Of a stretch of DNA of 64,000 nt, positions 53,247-64,000 are shown in pieces. The notes beneath the pieces were generated by a model. It saw nothing but the letters and a program-made list of their open reading frames with translations. It did not search any database and was not told the origin of the DNA. Source of the DNA: Fonsecaea monophora (lineage: Eukaryota > Ascomycota > Eurotiomycetes > Chaetothyriales > Herpotrichiellaceae); assembly GCF_001642475.1 (NCBI RefSeq), contig NW_019173943.1:248001-312000 (forward strand). Direction: 5' to 3'. The translations under genes were made by a program, and so were the position numbers. The first letter of the stretch is position 1. The number at the start of each line of letters is the position of its first letter.

Positions 53247-55180
53247 ATGGGTTCCATAGGAGAGTGCCGCGAGTATGATGCTCTACTTATCGGTGCCGGC
53301 TTCGGAGGCTACACAATGCTTCCGAAGCTGCGCAAATTGGGACTGCGAGCCAAGATATTTGAACGCGGGTCAGGCTCTGGAGGCGTCTGGTTCGTATTTC
53401 GACTGTGAAAAGCGTTGGGCAGCCTGACTGACGATCGTTGCAGGCATTGGAATCGATGTAGGTGATTCATTCCTCATGGCTGGGTAAGAAGCTCACGCCT
53501 TTCAAGACCCCGGTGCTCGCGTCGACAGCGACTCGCCGGCATATCAATTCTTCGATCGGGAGATTTGGGAGGATTTTACCTTTTCTGAACGGTTCCCTGG
53601 GTACCGTGAATTACAAAAGTACTTTCAGCATGTGGAGAGAAAATGGGACCTTCGGAAAGATATCGAGTATCACAAAAACGTCACTTACGCACACTGGGAT
53701 CCCGAGAGTCGGCGCTGGGTGGTAGGCTGTTCTGACGGAACAACGACGCGATGCAAATGGCTGTTTACGAATGTGGGCTTTGCGGCCAAGGAGTAAGTGC
53801 GTCGTGACACCATGCAATCTTTCTGTGGAATGACTGAACGGAGCACAGGTACAAACCGTATCTCAAAGGCTCGGCCGACTTTCAAGGTGAGATGTTCCAC
53901 ACGGCTCATTGGCCAGACCACGATGTCGCCCTCAAAGACAAACGCATCGCCGTCATCGGGACTGGTGCCAGTGGGATCCAGGTGATTCAAGAAGCCGGTA
54001 AAGTCTGCAAGCATCTCACGGTGTATCAACGCACCCCTAATTTCTGGTGAGTTGCCTCGTATCCGAAGTCGAACGCCTTCTGAGATATCATCAGTCTACC
54101 GATGCAGCAGCGTCGTCTGGATCCGGTGGAAGAGCAGAGAAAGAAAGACAGTGGCCTGTACGAGGCGGCCTTCAAAGCGTGCGAAAAGACCTCTGCTGGT
54201 GTGCCGTACGAATCGAATGGCCGCAAGACCTTCGATGATACCAGTGAAGAGCGGGAAGCGTATTGGAATCGCCTCATACAGGACGGTGGCTTCAAGTTTT
54301 GGGTCGCCGGTTACGACGACCTGACCTTGGACCAGAGAGCCAACGACGCTGCCTACGACTTCTGGCGCCGCATGGTCCTCAAACGGATCAAGGATCCCCA
54401 GAAAGCCCGTCTGCTGGCGCCAGAGGTCCCACCGCATCCTTTCGGTGCAAAGCGTCCGTCGCTGGAACAAGACTACTTTGAGGTTCTCAGCCAGCCAAAT
54501 GTCGACATCGTCGACGTGAACGAGTTCCCTATCCAGGAAGTCAACGCAACGGGGATTCGTACTACCGCGGGGCAAGTCGATGTGGACATAATTGTTCTCG
54601 CAACCGGCTTCGACGGCTTGACGGGTGGCTTTATGGACATCGACATCCAAGGGATTGATAGAAAGACCCTGAAACAATACTGGAGTGACGGAGTCAAAAC
54701 TTCCATGGGGGTCGCGATCCCGAGGTTTCCCAACCTGTTCTTCCTGTTTGGGCCACAAGCACCATCAACATTCTCGTAGGTGTTTCTCTTTGTACTGGCG
54801 GTCCTTGAGCCTAACAGCATGTCTTTCCCAGAAACGGTCCGACCTGTATTCAATTTCAAGGCCAATGGTTCGCAAAGCTGGTCCAGAAAATGCTCGACGA
54901 AGGCATAGAAACACTGGAACCCACCGAGGAAGCAGCAGAAAGCTGGACCGAGAAGATTCGTGAGCGGTGGGAAGCAACTCTGCTCCCTCGGGGCAAGATA
55001 AGTATCTCTGCCGCTCCAAAGGTGGCCTTCACTGACATTTCACACAGCTGGTGGACTGGTGCAAACATCCCAGGCAAAAAGGTGCAGCCACTCAGCTGGG
55101 CAGGGGGGCTCCCGTCATATATGCAGATGCTGTATGAGACGCTGGAGAAGGACTATCAGGGCTGGATCGTCGGAAAATAG
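53247..55180 (+). CDS. Baeyer-Villiger-type flavin monooxygenase 2
   Basis: Six exons (53247-53389, 53444-53457, 53507-53792, 53849-54046, 54095-54775, 54832-55180) close a frame of 556 residues. The second exon is only 14 nt, and its inclusion restores GGVWHWNRYPGARVD, the invariant segment after the FAD loop (GAGFGG). Other marks are DSDSPAYQF, the fingerprint FQGEMFHTAHWPD, the NADPH loop GTGASG, QRTPNF and the ATGFD motif. The layout resembles cyclohexanone/cyclopentanone monooxygenases. It presumably converts a cyclic or linear ketone to a lactone or ester in the cytosol. It shares a promoter region with monooxygenase 1. Confidence 0.92.
53444..53457 (+). other. 14-nt microexon in monooxygenase 2
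   Basis: Exon GCATTGGAATCGAT is bounded by CAG and GTAGG. Without it the reading frame breaks and the conserved HWNRYPG is lost; with it both flanking introns are about 50 nt. Confidence 0.8.
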
Positions 55181-55368
55181 CCATGCGAGATTTGCTGTGT
55201 CGTAAGGTGTCCAAGTGAAAGTTGACCTGGGGTAGAGGAGGAGCATTTGATTTACAGAGAACTACAAGGAAGGGGTTTGGAGATGGCAAGGTTTTGCGAC
55301 ATGTGCAACGTCTATACAATAGTTCAGCCTTGCGAGCCTTGCCGACCAGTCATATCCCGTGTATGGGA

Positions 55369-55878
55369 TCATTTCTCTGGCCAGGCGATCAATGGCCATA
55401 TCTCCGCAATCTTTCCCCCCTGAAACCGAAAGAAGACGTGCTCGTAAAACACCACGCGATCTTGCCCCAACTTCTTGTTCTGAGAATCGTGGCTCAGTCT
55501 GAATCTCGCTGAGACCATGCCATCCAGGTCAGTCGAGCAGTTGTCATCCACAACTAACATCTCTAGATCAAGGCGAAAATTCTCGAACTTCCCGACAATT
55601 CCATCGATCATTCTGCCATAATCCTGGCTGGTCATCGGCGGCTGTGCGTTGTAGATGACGCCGTCGTGGACAAACTCTGGTAGTTGGGAGAATCTGCGCT
55701 CGCTCATGCAGGCCGCGTATCTGGAGCAAATTGTACGCAGATTCGTTGGTTTTGGCGGATGAGATGATTGGGTAGGTAGCATTTTAGGCGTCAAGAGGGG
55801 GAACAGGAGGCCTGGATAGTTGGTAAAGGAATATACCCTGCTGAAGAGTGGAACGAGATCAGATTTTATAACAGCCAT
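55369..55878 (-). CDS. NTF2/SnoaL-like protein
   Basis: A single exon of 169 residues from ATG 55878. After an N-terminal extension of about 32 residues (a second Met, MLPTQSS, could be the true start) come the helices and sheet of a cystatin-like NTF2 fold: TICSRYAACMSERRFSQLPEFVHDGVIYN, then DGMVSARFRLSHD and VFFRFQGGKIAEIWPLIAW. SnoaL-like members act as cyclases, isomerases or epoxide hydrolases in polyketide and degradative pathways, but many have unknown roles. It converges on monooxygenase 2 with 188 nt between stops. Confidence 0.75.
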   Translation of the reverse strand: MAVIKSDLVPLFSRVYSFTNYPGLLFPLLTPKMLPTQSSHPPKPTNLRTICSRYAACMSERRFSQLPEFVHDGVIYNAQPPMTSQDYGRMIDGIVGKFENFRLDLEMLVVDDNCSTDLDGMVSARFRLSHDSQNKKLGQDRVVFYEHVFFRFQGGKIAEIWPLIAWPEK

Positions 55879-56073
55879 AGCTTTGTTCTTTGCCCTTGGT
55901 TGAGTAATTTCGGCGAAGATATGACTGGTAGGCGCATGGTGGTGAATGACCAGTCCGTCAATGTGACATTCAATATACTAACGTTTACACCGTGAAGCCG
56001 CATTGCACCTCCTCGACATACAGTATCATGCCACCGTCTCAACAACAGCCTGCTTTTTCATTACATTTCTTGT

Positions 56074-57687
56074 CTATGGAAGGTCAAAGTCCACCACTAT
56101 GCGCCTACAGTCATCAGCAACCCGTTGTACAGGCCTGTGCCGTATAGAACTCACCCTGCAACTTGTCCCTTTTTCAACCTTTGCACGGCTTCATTGAACT
56201 TGTTCACTCCAACCACGACAGGCTCCAGGTGGATCTTTCCTGCAACCAACATTAAATATCCATTACTCCATCTGTCACCAGCATCAGTGTCTTACCTCGT
56301 TTCGCAAAGTCCAGTGTGGCAGCTATATCCTTCCGGCTGCTCGACAGGGTGCCCTTGATTGACTGGTTCTTCAAGCAAAGCTGGGTAGGATCCGCATCAA
56401 TGTGATATCGACCCTTGGGCGGGAGTCCGACGCTGTTTCTCACTCACTCAATTCATCCATGCTTCTCATCAACCCGAAGATTCAAGGTGTTGTTTTGACA
56501 TACCACATTACCACTCCACCGATACGTGAACCAAGATAGCCCAGCGATACGGGATAAGCCTGTACAGCTAATAGCTCAAATCAGATCCAACCACGAATCA
56601 GATATCTCAGCTTCGAGTAGGCACACTTACCACTGACAAACACGCCGTGAGCACCTCCATTGGTGACTTCCAAGACCTTTTTGACCGGGTCTGCCTCGGT
56701 CATAAAATCGACAAAATACTCAGCACCAAGGCTGAGCGAAAGCGATCGACGACTTTCGCCAGTATCGACCACCACAGGCCGTATACCCATGGCGCAAGCC
56801 AGCTGTACACCCTGGATGCCTGTTCCACCGCCTCCGCCAGGAAATACGGCCCAGTCACCGGCTCCAAGTCCAGATTCTTTCAGCGAAGCATACATGGTAC
56901 CTGCAGAGCACATGGCAGACCCTGCCACGTAGTCAGAAACTCCCTGGTCATTGCTTCAGCTGGAGAACATTAGATATCAGTCCTGGTCACAGATACCTCG
57001 GGAATGAGCTAGGGCCATGATGTTGTATCAGTGTCTATTCTTTCAGTTTCCTTGAGAGATTTGCTCTGCAACGAACATGGACAAACCCTTCTGGGACGGC
57101 ACAATACTGCTTGTAAGTTCCTGCGAGAAATCAATCCACAGCCTCTTCACACCGGAGGACAAGTCATTGGACGTACGTACCGTCCACTGTCCCCCCCGTA
57201 TAGACTGCTTGCGGGCAGTATGTCTCTCTTCCAGATTTGCACGAGTCGCACAAGCCGCATGTGCTATGGATCGGACCATATGCCGCTCGTTGGCCGACTT
57301 TGCAACTCTTGACGCTGTCGCCGATCTTGACAATTACTCCAGCACCTTCGTGGCCGGCACAAGAGAGACCCATCTCCGACATTTTTGGAAATGTCCAATC
57401 ATTCATCATAAAATGCACATCGGTCAAGCACAATCCGGTTACATTGAGCTTGATGAGAACTTCCGAAGGCCCTGTCAACATCATTCCATCAGCAACTGGT
57501 CCATCAGCAGTCATGGCCGGGATGTATAGTCCAACCGATGCAAGGCACTGGAACTTTCTCAACTGCCACGAAGAAGTCCGGTCCTTCGTTTTTCTGCTCG
57601 ACGTTTGTAAGTTGAGGTCTCTATGTCTTCGATGTACAGCCGTCTACGCACGACAACTCCTGCCCAACACTCCTTGGGGATCTCCAT
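56074..57687 (-). CDS. Zinc-dependent alcohol dehydrogenase (MDR family)
   Basis: About seven exons from ATG 57687 (MEIPKECWAGVV, then KNEGPDFFVAVEKVPVPCIG after an intron) to TAG 56074, close to 350 residues. Visible: catalytic-zinc residues in GLCLTDVH and CAGHEGAG, the structural zinc loop CGLCDSCKSGRETYC, GTYKQYCAVPEG, the cofactor loop FPGGGGGTGIQG, KGRYHIDADPTQL and a tail QVAGRIVVDFDLP. Joins were checked by family match; two use GTCAGT-like or GTTGGA donors, so internal exon edges are approximate. It should oxidise alcohols to aldehydes or ketones with NAD+ in the cytosol, and could feed ketones to the neighbouring monooxygenases. Confidence 0.88.
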
Positions 57688-58351
57688 GGTCGCTTCTTCC
57701 TCGTTTGACATCCGCCCTCTACTTTTGTGGGATTCGCGTTGGGAAATCTGAATAAGCGCTTGTACCCTAGGTTACAAGTGGACGTCTTTGTTTCTCGCGT
57801 TACGAAGACACAGTACGAATTGAATAGCTGACGACTAGTTTACATGTCGTGTGTACGACTACTGTCCTTGCCTCGCACCAAGACCAGCACCATCGAGCAA
57901 TCCGGTCTCCTCTTCTTTCGCCGAAATGCTGGTCTTCCTTTTCTACCCCAGCCATGCTGTCTTGGAAAAGACAATCTCCACGCGCCATGTTAGAGGCAAC
58001 AAGATTACCTTCGTCTGACTCTTCCTCACGGGCACCAATAGAAGCGCCTTGAGCCAATCCACGTTTAGGTCCGTTCCGTTTTCGGCGAAAGTTGTCCACC
58101 GGACATGTGGGCACTCCGCGGCCAGCCTTCTCCCCCCGCGATATCTTCCTCCGTTGGCATCTATACCCCAGAATTCTGTGGAATGGGTTCTGTGGGGGCC
58201 TTCAGTCTGGCTATATTATACCGTCGTCATGGTCGTTATCCAAATGTCTTGGGTCTTTCACCATCTATTACAGCATCGTACCCTTCTTGCCTCACTTACA
58301 GTCTTTATTGTTTGAACGTTAAAGGGATCTGTCTCATCTCCCCTCACAGCC
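57688..58351. other. Divergent promoter, alcohol dehydrogenase / sugar porter
   Basis: Between the alcohol dehydrogenase start (-) and the porter start (+). A minus-strand frame near 58114-57800 reads FRRKRNGPKRG, reminiscent of a Zn2Cys6 linker, but no cluster cysteines precede it. No supported gene. Confidence 0.45.
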
Positions 58352-60525
58352 ATGGGCGATGACAAGGTGGAATACGAGAACTGGGAGGTTCAGCCCAACG
58401 TGGTCGTCACGGAGCAATACATAGAGGGTACCGTCAAGAGCTTCTTTTTCGGTCTTTGGTGATTAGGAGAAATGGCTGACTTTCGCGTGCGTGTGATATT
58501 TCTTGCAGCCGAACCCACCTGGGCAAAATACATCCCTGGAGGCTACTCGAGGTCGAGATGCTTGAAACTGTCGGGTATGCCCATGGTTTCGTGCATCCTT
58601 GGCCTCGCCGGGACGTGTCTCCTGTTCTTTGGCTACGACGCCGCTGTCATGAGCCTGGTCAACATCAACCCGGACTATCTCCAACACATGGACTCTGCTG
58701 GAGGCACGGACCGTGATGCCGCGCGCGTTGGAGGCATCGTGAGCTTCTGGTTCCTGGGTTTCCTCATAGGTATATATTTCCACCAACCATGCCCTTTTTT
58801 GCCTCGTTTTCCTCAGAAGTGCCGGCTGACGTGGGATGCATTTTTGCATTCAGGTGGAATTCTGGCCGGTAGCTACGCCGACAAGATTGGACGACTCAAA
58901 TCCATACAGCTGGGGTGCGTCTGGGGGATAGTGGGTGCCTGTCTTTTGGCGTCCGCTCAGAACTTCTCCTGGATGGTCTGCGCGCGTATCATCAGCGGCA
59001 TAGGTTGCGGCCACCTCAACACCATAGCCCCAATCTGGACCTCGGAACTCGCAGACTACAATCTACGGGGCGCATATGTCTCGGTGCAGTTTACCATGTG
59101 CGTGGGAGGGGCGACCATGTAAGCTTGACCACTGACCTACCTACCTACCTACCTTCCTGCCTACCTGCCTGCCTGCCTGCCTTGAGCGGGCACATATACA
59201 GACATGGCCATCTCTCAAGGCTGTCCACAACTAACATTGGACCAGGACATATTGGATGGAATACGCCGCGCTCAAGACCCGGTCTCTCCAGTTCGCCTGG
59301 CGGTTTCCCCAAGGCTTCCAGATGGTCTTTCTGATCTTCATCCTCCTTGCAGCCAACTTTTTGCCAGAGACACCCCGCCACCTTGCAAAGACGGGTCGTT
59401 TCGACGAGGCTCGCGAGATACTTTTCCGCTGTCGCCTCACGCCTTCCGAGCAGGCGATTGAGCAGGAACTCGCCGAGATTCGAGAAGCCATTCGCATCGA
59501 GGCGACGTCCTCGGCTCACGGCTTTCTCTCCATGATATGGAAAAAGGATGCGCTGCATACCCGCCGTCGTGTCGCGCTGGCCATGGGTATCCAGGCGATG
59601 GAGAAGCTCTGTGGTCCCGATGCCATTGCGGCGTATGGACCCATCATCTTCGGCCTCAGTGGATGTGAGTTCTCCTCCACTGATCCTTGTCTCGTTTGTC
59701 AGCTTTTGATGGGGTAGAGAAGGAGAAGGAGAAGAAGTTTGAGCTGATTCACCGTGGTGTCGCTCTAGTTACTGGCAACTTGCCTGCCATGCTGGCCGGC
59801 TTCAACTTCATCTCCTACACATTCAGCGTCCCGATCGGCATGTACTTTGTCGAGCGGGCCGGGAGACGAAAGCTGATGCTGATCGGGCTGGTTGTCATGG
59901 GCTCTTCACTGCTCATTGCCGGCCCTCTCGCGAGAGAGGCCATCAACACCCCCGATACCGAGTTAACCAAGAAAAGAGCCTACGGCGCCGCCGTGGTGGC
60001 GTTTGTCTTCTTGTATACCTGCGGATTCGGCAGCACCTGGATCACATGCTGGTTGGTCTCTCCCTCACTCCAGTTCCTCATTGCGTTCCTGTTATTGTCT
60101 ATCACAGACTTTGGTGTAACTCGTTCGGCCAACTGCTAACACACCTCTCGTACAGCTGGGTCTATCCCACCGAGATCTTTCCCCTGGCCACACGCGCAAA
60201 GGGTGTCTCGCTGTCCATGGTGTCGTTCGCCATCTGGGGCGCCGTCATCAACGAAGTCATCCCGTACGTCATCAGCGCCGTCGGGTGGTGGGTCTTCATC
60301 ATGTTCGCGATCATGAATTTCCTCCAAATCATCCCCGTGTGGTTCTTCTACGTCGAAACGGCCAATCGTCACCTGGAAGATCTGGACATTCTCCTGGCCA
60401 GCGACAGTCCCCTGGCGTACAAGATGGAACGCGAGTTTGCCGAGAAGAAACGCGCCCTTGGCTTCCATGCGGAGAATGCGCAAGGCGTGGTTGGTGGGCA
60501 CGCGTCGCCGGAGATGATGGGCTAG
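58352..60525 (+). CDS. MFS sugar porter (third, different subgroup)
   Basis: ATG 58352 (MGDDKVEYENWEV) begins a 76-nt first exon; the second starts at 58509. Further introns lie near 58770-58853, 59120-59247, 59665-59760 and 60050-60155, and the last exon ends at 60525; about 525 residues. Motifs: FFGYDAAVMS in TM1, DKIGRLKS, PETPRHLAKTGR, a central loop with EIREAIRIEA, ERAGRRKL, WVYPTEIFPLATRAKG and a final FFYVETANRHLEDLD. It differs clearly from the pair at 4.6-10.1 kb and resembles lactose/other-sugar permease-like porters. It should take up a sugar or polyol at the plasma membrane and probably supplies the adjacent redox cluster or is independent of it. Confidence 0.9.
59136..59183 (+). 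repeat. TACC/TGCC tetranucleotide tract in an intron
   Basis: Tandem CTAC units run into CTGC units inside an intron of the third sugar porter. It makes the intron pyrimidine-rich and unusually long (about 127 nt). Confidence 0.85.
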
Positions 60526-61053
60526 GTGATATATGAGATGTCTCAATGTTTGCGAGTTCCAAGAGCAAAGAAATACTTCTCGATGGTAGGCGCGGGCGGG
60601 CCCGAGGGTCCTGATCAAACCGATATCGATGTAAAGATCTTTAGTGACATGCCGGGCTAACGCACTGAACACCAGGTAATCGACGGGGCTTTTATAGATG
60701 GATTTTATTCTTCACAGCTTTCGGCAGGGGCCAAACGAGCTTGCTCCGATCTTCCTCAAGACCGTTTGTTACCAAAAGTCACAGGCCAATAGCTCCAACA
60801 GTAGTGAACCCCATCGCTAAACTCAGGTGTCACACCCACATGAGAAGATCCCTAGACATATAATAAACAGATAAGTCTCCAAACATGGCAATTCAGCTGT
60901 TTGGCAGTCGAATAGTATTCGTCATGATCAATCTTAGTCAATGTTTACAGATAGCGCTTTGGAGACGTATTATCATAATGCATGAATGCTCTTTTTTTTT
61001 ACCTTTTTCAAGTTGTGTATCTAATTCCCGAGTCATCAAGAGTACCCTCGGCT
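60526..61053. other. Intergenic, convergent 3' regions
   Basis: Between the porter stop and the stop of the GRE2-like reductase. Nothing else seen. Confidence 0.5.
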
Positions 61054-62094
61054 TCATGACAGATACTTTTCCAGCGAATTCACCGTGTCCGTGACCGTGT
61101 CGGCCAAATCCCTCCACGTCACGCCCAGCGTCTTCGTGACCTTGCTGCTGTCGACCTTGTACAGCCCTCCCTCGGGATACCCGCCGCCGGGACTGTCCTC
61201 CGCGGGAAGCCGGTCGCGCAGTCGCTCGTGTCTCCTGCGGATGATCTCCACGATCTCCCTGTTGGAGAAGTAGCCGGCGGCGACGAGGAAGCGCTGGTTC
61301 GCGGCGCCGGGCTTCTCCAGGGCCAGGACGTGGCAGAGCGCGAGGTCCCGCACGTCGACCCACGTGAAGGTGGCGTTGTCGGGGATCTTGGCTTTGTACT
61401 TCCCCTGGATCAGGTCCCCGATGACCTGGTTGCTGGTGTTGAGCCGGTCCAGGCTGTCGAGGTGGCTTATCACGGGGCCCAACACCATCGGCGGACAGAG
61501 GGTGGTCAGGGAGAAAGCAGGCGGTCCTCGCGACTGTTGTTGTTGCTGTAGAAACTCCCACGCTGCCCTCTCGGCAAACGTCTTGCTCGCCCGGTAGCCG
61601 TTGGCGACGCTTTCCGACGCCTGTTCCAGAGTGACGGGGTTCCAGTCCTGTTCGGTGTACGTGTGCTCAGGCCAGGATCCCTTGAAAGGGTTCACGATCG
61701 AGGCGAACGACGAGGTAATGACGACTTGTTTGACCGTGGGGGCATGTTTGACGATCGACTTCAAAAGACCCGTCGTGCCTTTGATGGCGGGATCGAGGAG
61801 ATCTCGTTGCACGTCCGTGACGTTGAAATGGAACGGGCTGGCCGTGTGGATGACGGCTTCGAAGGGCGGAGTGGAAGAAGTGAGGGCGGCGTCGAAGGCG
61901 TTTTCTTGGGCAATGTCTTCCACAATGGCAAAATCCAGTCGATCTGTCCCGACGGTTGGGTATGCCGCTCTGATCTGGTCGGCTTTGGCGGGAGAGCGCA
62001 CCGTCGTCACCACGCTGTAGCCTCGCTGGATCAGATGGTCCAGTACATGCGCCGCGATGAAACCAGAGCCACCCGTTAGGAGCACACGTGTCAT
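61054..62094 (-). CDS. GRE2 / dihydroflavonol-reductase-like NAD(P)H reductase
   Basis: A single exon of 346 residues. It is an extended SDR: cofactor loop TGGSGFIAAHVL, Arg after the second strand (TTVRSPAKA) favouring NADPH, HTASPFHF, VVITSSFASI with the catalytic Ser, and YRASK with the Tyr-x3-Lys pair; LCPPMVLGP and FTWVDVRDLA follow. Fungal GRE2-type enzymes reduce aldehydes and ketones such as methylglyoxal or 3-methylbutanal in the cytosol. A CAACAACAACAG-type run encodes a short Gln tract (about 61534-61552). It lies head-to-tail with a PRISE-like reductase on the same strand. Confidence 0.9.
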   Translation of the reverse strand: MTRVLLTGGSGFIAAHVLDHLIQRGYSVVTTVRSPAKADQIRAAYPTVGTDRLDFAIVEDIAQENAFDAALTSSTPPFEAVIHTASPFHFNVTDVQRDLLDPAIKGTTGLLKSIVKHAPTVKQVVITSSFASIVNPFKGSWPEHTYTEQDWNPVTLEQASESVANGYRASKTFAERAAWEFLQQQQQSRGPPAFSLTTLCPPMVLGPVISHLDSLDRLNTSNQVIGDLIQGKYKAKIPDNATFTWVDVRDLALCHVLALEKPGAANQRFLVAAGYFSNREIVEIIRRRHERLRDRLPAEDSPGGGYPEGGLYKVDSSKVTKTLGVTWRDLADTVTDTVNSLEKYLS

Positions 62095-62739
62095 GATGGT
62101 CTGAGTTGTATTAATCCTGTCGTTCTAGTTCTCCCTGTTCGTTGCAAAACTGCGATTCAAAACAATGCGTGGCTTTACGAATGAGCTTTGATATCTGTCG
62201 CACAGGTTCTCTTATATTCCGAGCTACAACATCGACCAGCTTCGGCCTATACCTTGTGCTTGTCCCCCCCACAGAGCCTGGCTGTTAGGGCGTGTACACA
62301 CCATGGTGCCGAAGTTCTTAAAGTGCCAGAGTGCTCATGTTCCCCGAGCTTCGGCGAACGTTTCCCGGCGAAATCGATTGACTTTTATCAGCAATGGCGT
62401 TGCCCGCATGATGGACGTCTGGAGGAAATGGGCGACCGGGTAATACCTACAGCGAAGAAAGAGGCCGCCAAAGTAATAGGTAAACCCCTTCGTATTCTTC
62501 TAGCTAGGTCTATCGCAGACTAGGAGTCCACAACTCATGCGAGAGAGACTCCTGGAACTTGGGCCGGTGGAAGAAGGGAAAGTTTAAAACGAAGGCATGA
62601 ATCAATATTCCCCATTGTTATGTTTCGGACATCCTTTGCCGGTTATGACACTGACTGTCCAACTTGGTGCATTTTTGTCTCCGTAGGTCACACACACGGT
62701 TAACGATTCCTGTTTGTTTTTGAGGCATGATTTCGCATT
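62095..62739. other. Intergenic, 0.65 kb
   Basis: Promoter of the GRE2-like gene and 3' UTR of the PRISE-like gene. No supported gene. Confidence 0.5.
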
Positions 62740-64000
62740 TCAGAGTGGTGGAAGCATTTTCATCTCGGTAAAGTTTTTGAATACTGCGTGGATAGATTCG
62801 ATAGAATCCACAGTACCATGCCAACCAAACTTGCGGGCTTTGTCCATGCTAGAAAGCCACTATTAGTATTGCCCCCCTTGGGTTTCCATCCGAGGAACAC
62901 TTCTCACCTCGTTTGCCAGGACCACGTCAGCTCGAGCGCAAACTGTAGAAAAGCAAAAGTCTTGTCGGGATCTTGTAAAGGCTCGGTATTGAGTCCGTAT
63001 TCTTGCTTCAGCTCTGCCCAGGCTTGTCGAGTTGCTGGCTCCTTAGCCCACTCGATGAAGCTAAAAGTCGACCGGAGCTTGCCTTTCGGGCCGTATCTAA
63101 AACATACAACATCAGCAAGCGATTCTTCTATCTGACAAGAACACCAGGGGCAGCTCCAACGTACCCTCTCGGGACAAATGGCAGCTCTACCTCGTGGTAG
63201 CTGGCGTTCTCCTGAGGTGGAAGCCACTCTAAACCAAACCAGGATGCCAGAATTGGCCACAACTTTGAGAACGTGAACTCGGAGCCATCGGTGATGTTGA
63301 AAGACTCCCCTGCCGTGCCTTCGTTCAAGACTAACCACTCGTAAAATGTACCCAGAATGACACCAGAGGATATGGGATGATTATTGTCCCAAGACACAAA
63401 ATCCCCGGGATACCTCAGGGGCTGGTTCAGCTTTCGTTGAACGGCGGCATAGACCGCCAGCGGATAGAAGATGGTCATGTCTGTACCGGCGACGGCGGCC
63501 AGAATCCACTGCGGCATTGTAACATTGTAGCTGACGCCCGGGTGAGTTTTGGCATACTTGACCAACAAATCTTCTTGGGTGTAGTAGAAGTTGGGTTCTA
63601 ACTCAACCCGGGGAGCTCCTTCGGTCAGAGGGACGTCGACGTGGCCTTGGTGAACGCCGTAGTTCTTTCCTCCAGTTTGAAGCAAGATTCGCCGGGGCTG
63701 AACATCTGCTTGGTCCAAGGCAGAAAGAAAGTTCCCAAAGAGCCGCCCTGCATGGGTAGAACTGTCACAACGAGCCCCTCTGCGTGTGCACTGGGTAGAA
63801 AGTCTCTCACCATTCGTTTCAGCCAAGTGATTTGCATCCCCAAACACCTTCGAGTCGGAGCCTTGTCTTGCAACCTGGACATAGCCGAAGTAGAAGATGT
63901 AATCACTGAGTAAGAATTCGCAACGTCAATTCCATCCCCCGTTGACAACAAACAGGAAACTGGGAGAGTGTGGGGGTGGCCTTACGCCTGGACTTTGTGT
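62740..64000 (-). CDS. PRISE-like (progesterone 5-beta-reductase type) SDR, 5' end outside window
   Basis: The gene enters from the right edge and ends at TGA 62740-62742. Exons visible on the minus strand include one with LLQTGGKNYG, VELEPNFYYTQEDLL, SYNVTMPQWILAAV, FVSWDNNHPISSGVILGTFYEW and FNITDGSEFTFSKLWP, one with YGPKGKLRSTFSFIEWA, and a last one SMDKARKFGWHGTVDSIES. These are marks of the PRISE family of atypical SDRs, which reduce enones; plant members include progesterone 5-beta-reductase and iridoid synthase. The N-terminal cofactor loop is outside or at the edge of the window. Together with the monooxygenases and dehydrogenases it suggests handling of terpenoid-like or cyclic enones, by inference. 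Confidence 0.85.

Noticed and set aside
57800..58114. Basic FRRKRNGPKRG segment like a Zn2Cys6 linker
   Set aside because: The six cluster cysteines are absent upstream and the frame begins without ATG.

Overview
This 64-kb window is nuclear DNA of a filamentous ascomycete (Pezizomycotina). The evidence is direct: most genes carry 47-104-nt GT..AG introns with CTAAC/CTGAC-like branch sites, and the families are typically fungal (Zn2Cys6 regulators, a Pet123-type mitoribosomal protein, a TslA/Tps3-type trehalose subunit, Kre9-like and CDH-type DOMON proteins, fungal sugar porters). Many oxidoreductases, sugar porters and Baeyer-Villiger enzymes would suit a Eurotiomycete such as a black yeast, but that placement is a guess. 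About 30 protein-coding loci are seen, two of them decayed. No tRNA, rRNA, CRISPR or complete transposon was recognised.

Layout. 0-4 kb: 3' part of a Zn2Cys6 regulator, an internally deleted transketolase/dihydroxyacetone-synthase relic and an SDR. 4.6-14.2 kb: two divergent paralogous sugar porters, a succinate-semialdehyde-type dehydrogenase and an alpha/beta hydrolase, i.e. uptake and carbon catabolism. 14.7-24.5 kb is conserved housekeeping: acid-sphingomyelinase-like phosphodiesterase, Pet123/mS26, STK19-like protein and a catalytically degenerate trehalose-6-P synthase subunit. 25.6-36 kb is accessory: a Gal80-like Gfo/Idh/MocA protein, a small Ser-rich protein, a Zn2Cys6 regulator, a gutted cupin gene, and a divergent FAD-oxidase/EthD pair sharing a promoter that holds a perfect 25-nt palindrome.

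36-39 kb carries the most unusual gene: a predicted 888-residue fusion of a DUF2235 alpha/beta-hydrolase, a P-loop GTPase and a hydrophobic C-terminal region, an effector-plus-switch architecture. A hairpin-forming MITE-like inverted repeat lies just upstream. 39.8-48.6 kb is an island of secreted or surface proteins: a Kre9-like single-span protein, a secreted protein of alternating acidic and basic blocks with every block edge at a phase-0 intron, a secreted protein made of a tandemly duplicated domain whose intron was duplicated with it, and a CDH-type DOMON protein with a poly-Asp linker.

49.5-64 kb is a redox cluster: an SDR, two divergent Baeyer-Villiger monooxygenases (one with a 14-nt microexon), an NTF2/SnoaL-like protein, a zinc alcohol dehydrogenase, a third sugar porter, a GRE2/DFR-like reductase and a PRISE-like reductase cut by the window end. 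Together they could oxidise an alcohol to a ketone and the ketone to an ester or lactone; the substrate cannot be read from sequence.

Exon joins quoted with coordinates were worked out by hand and checked for frame closure; others are stated as approximate.
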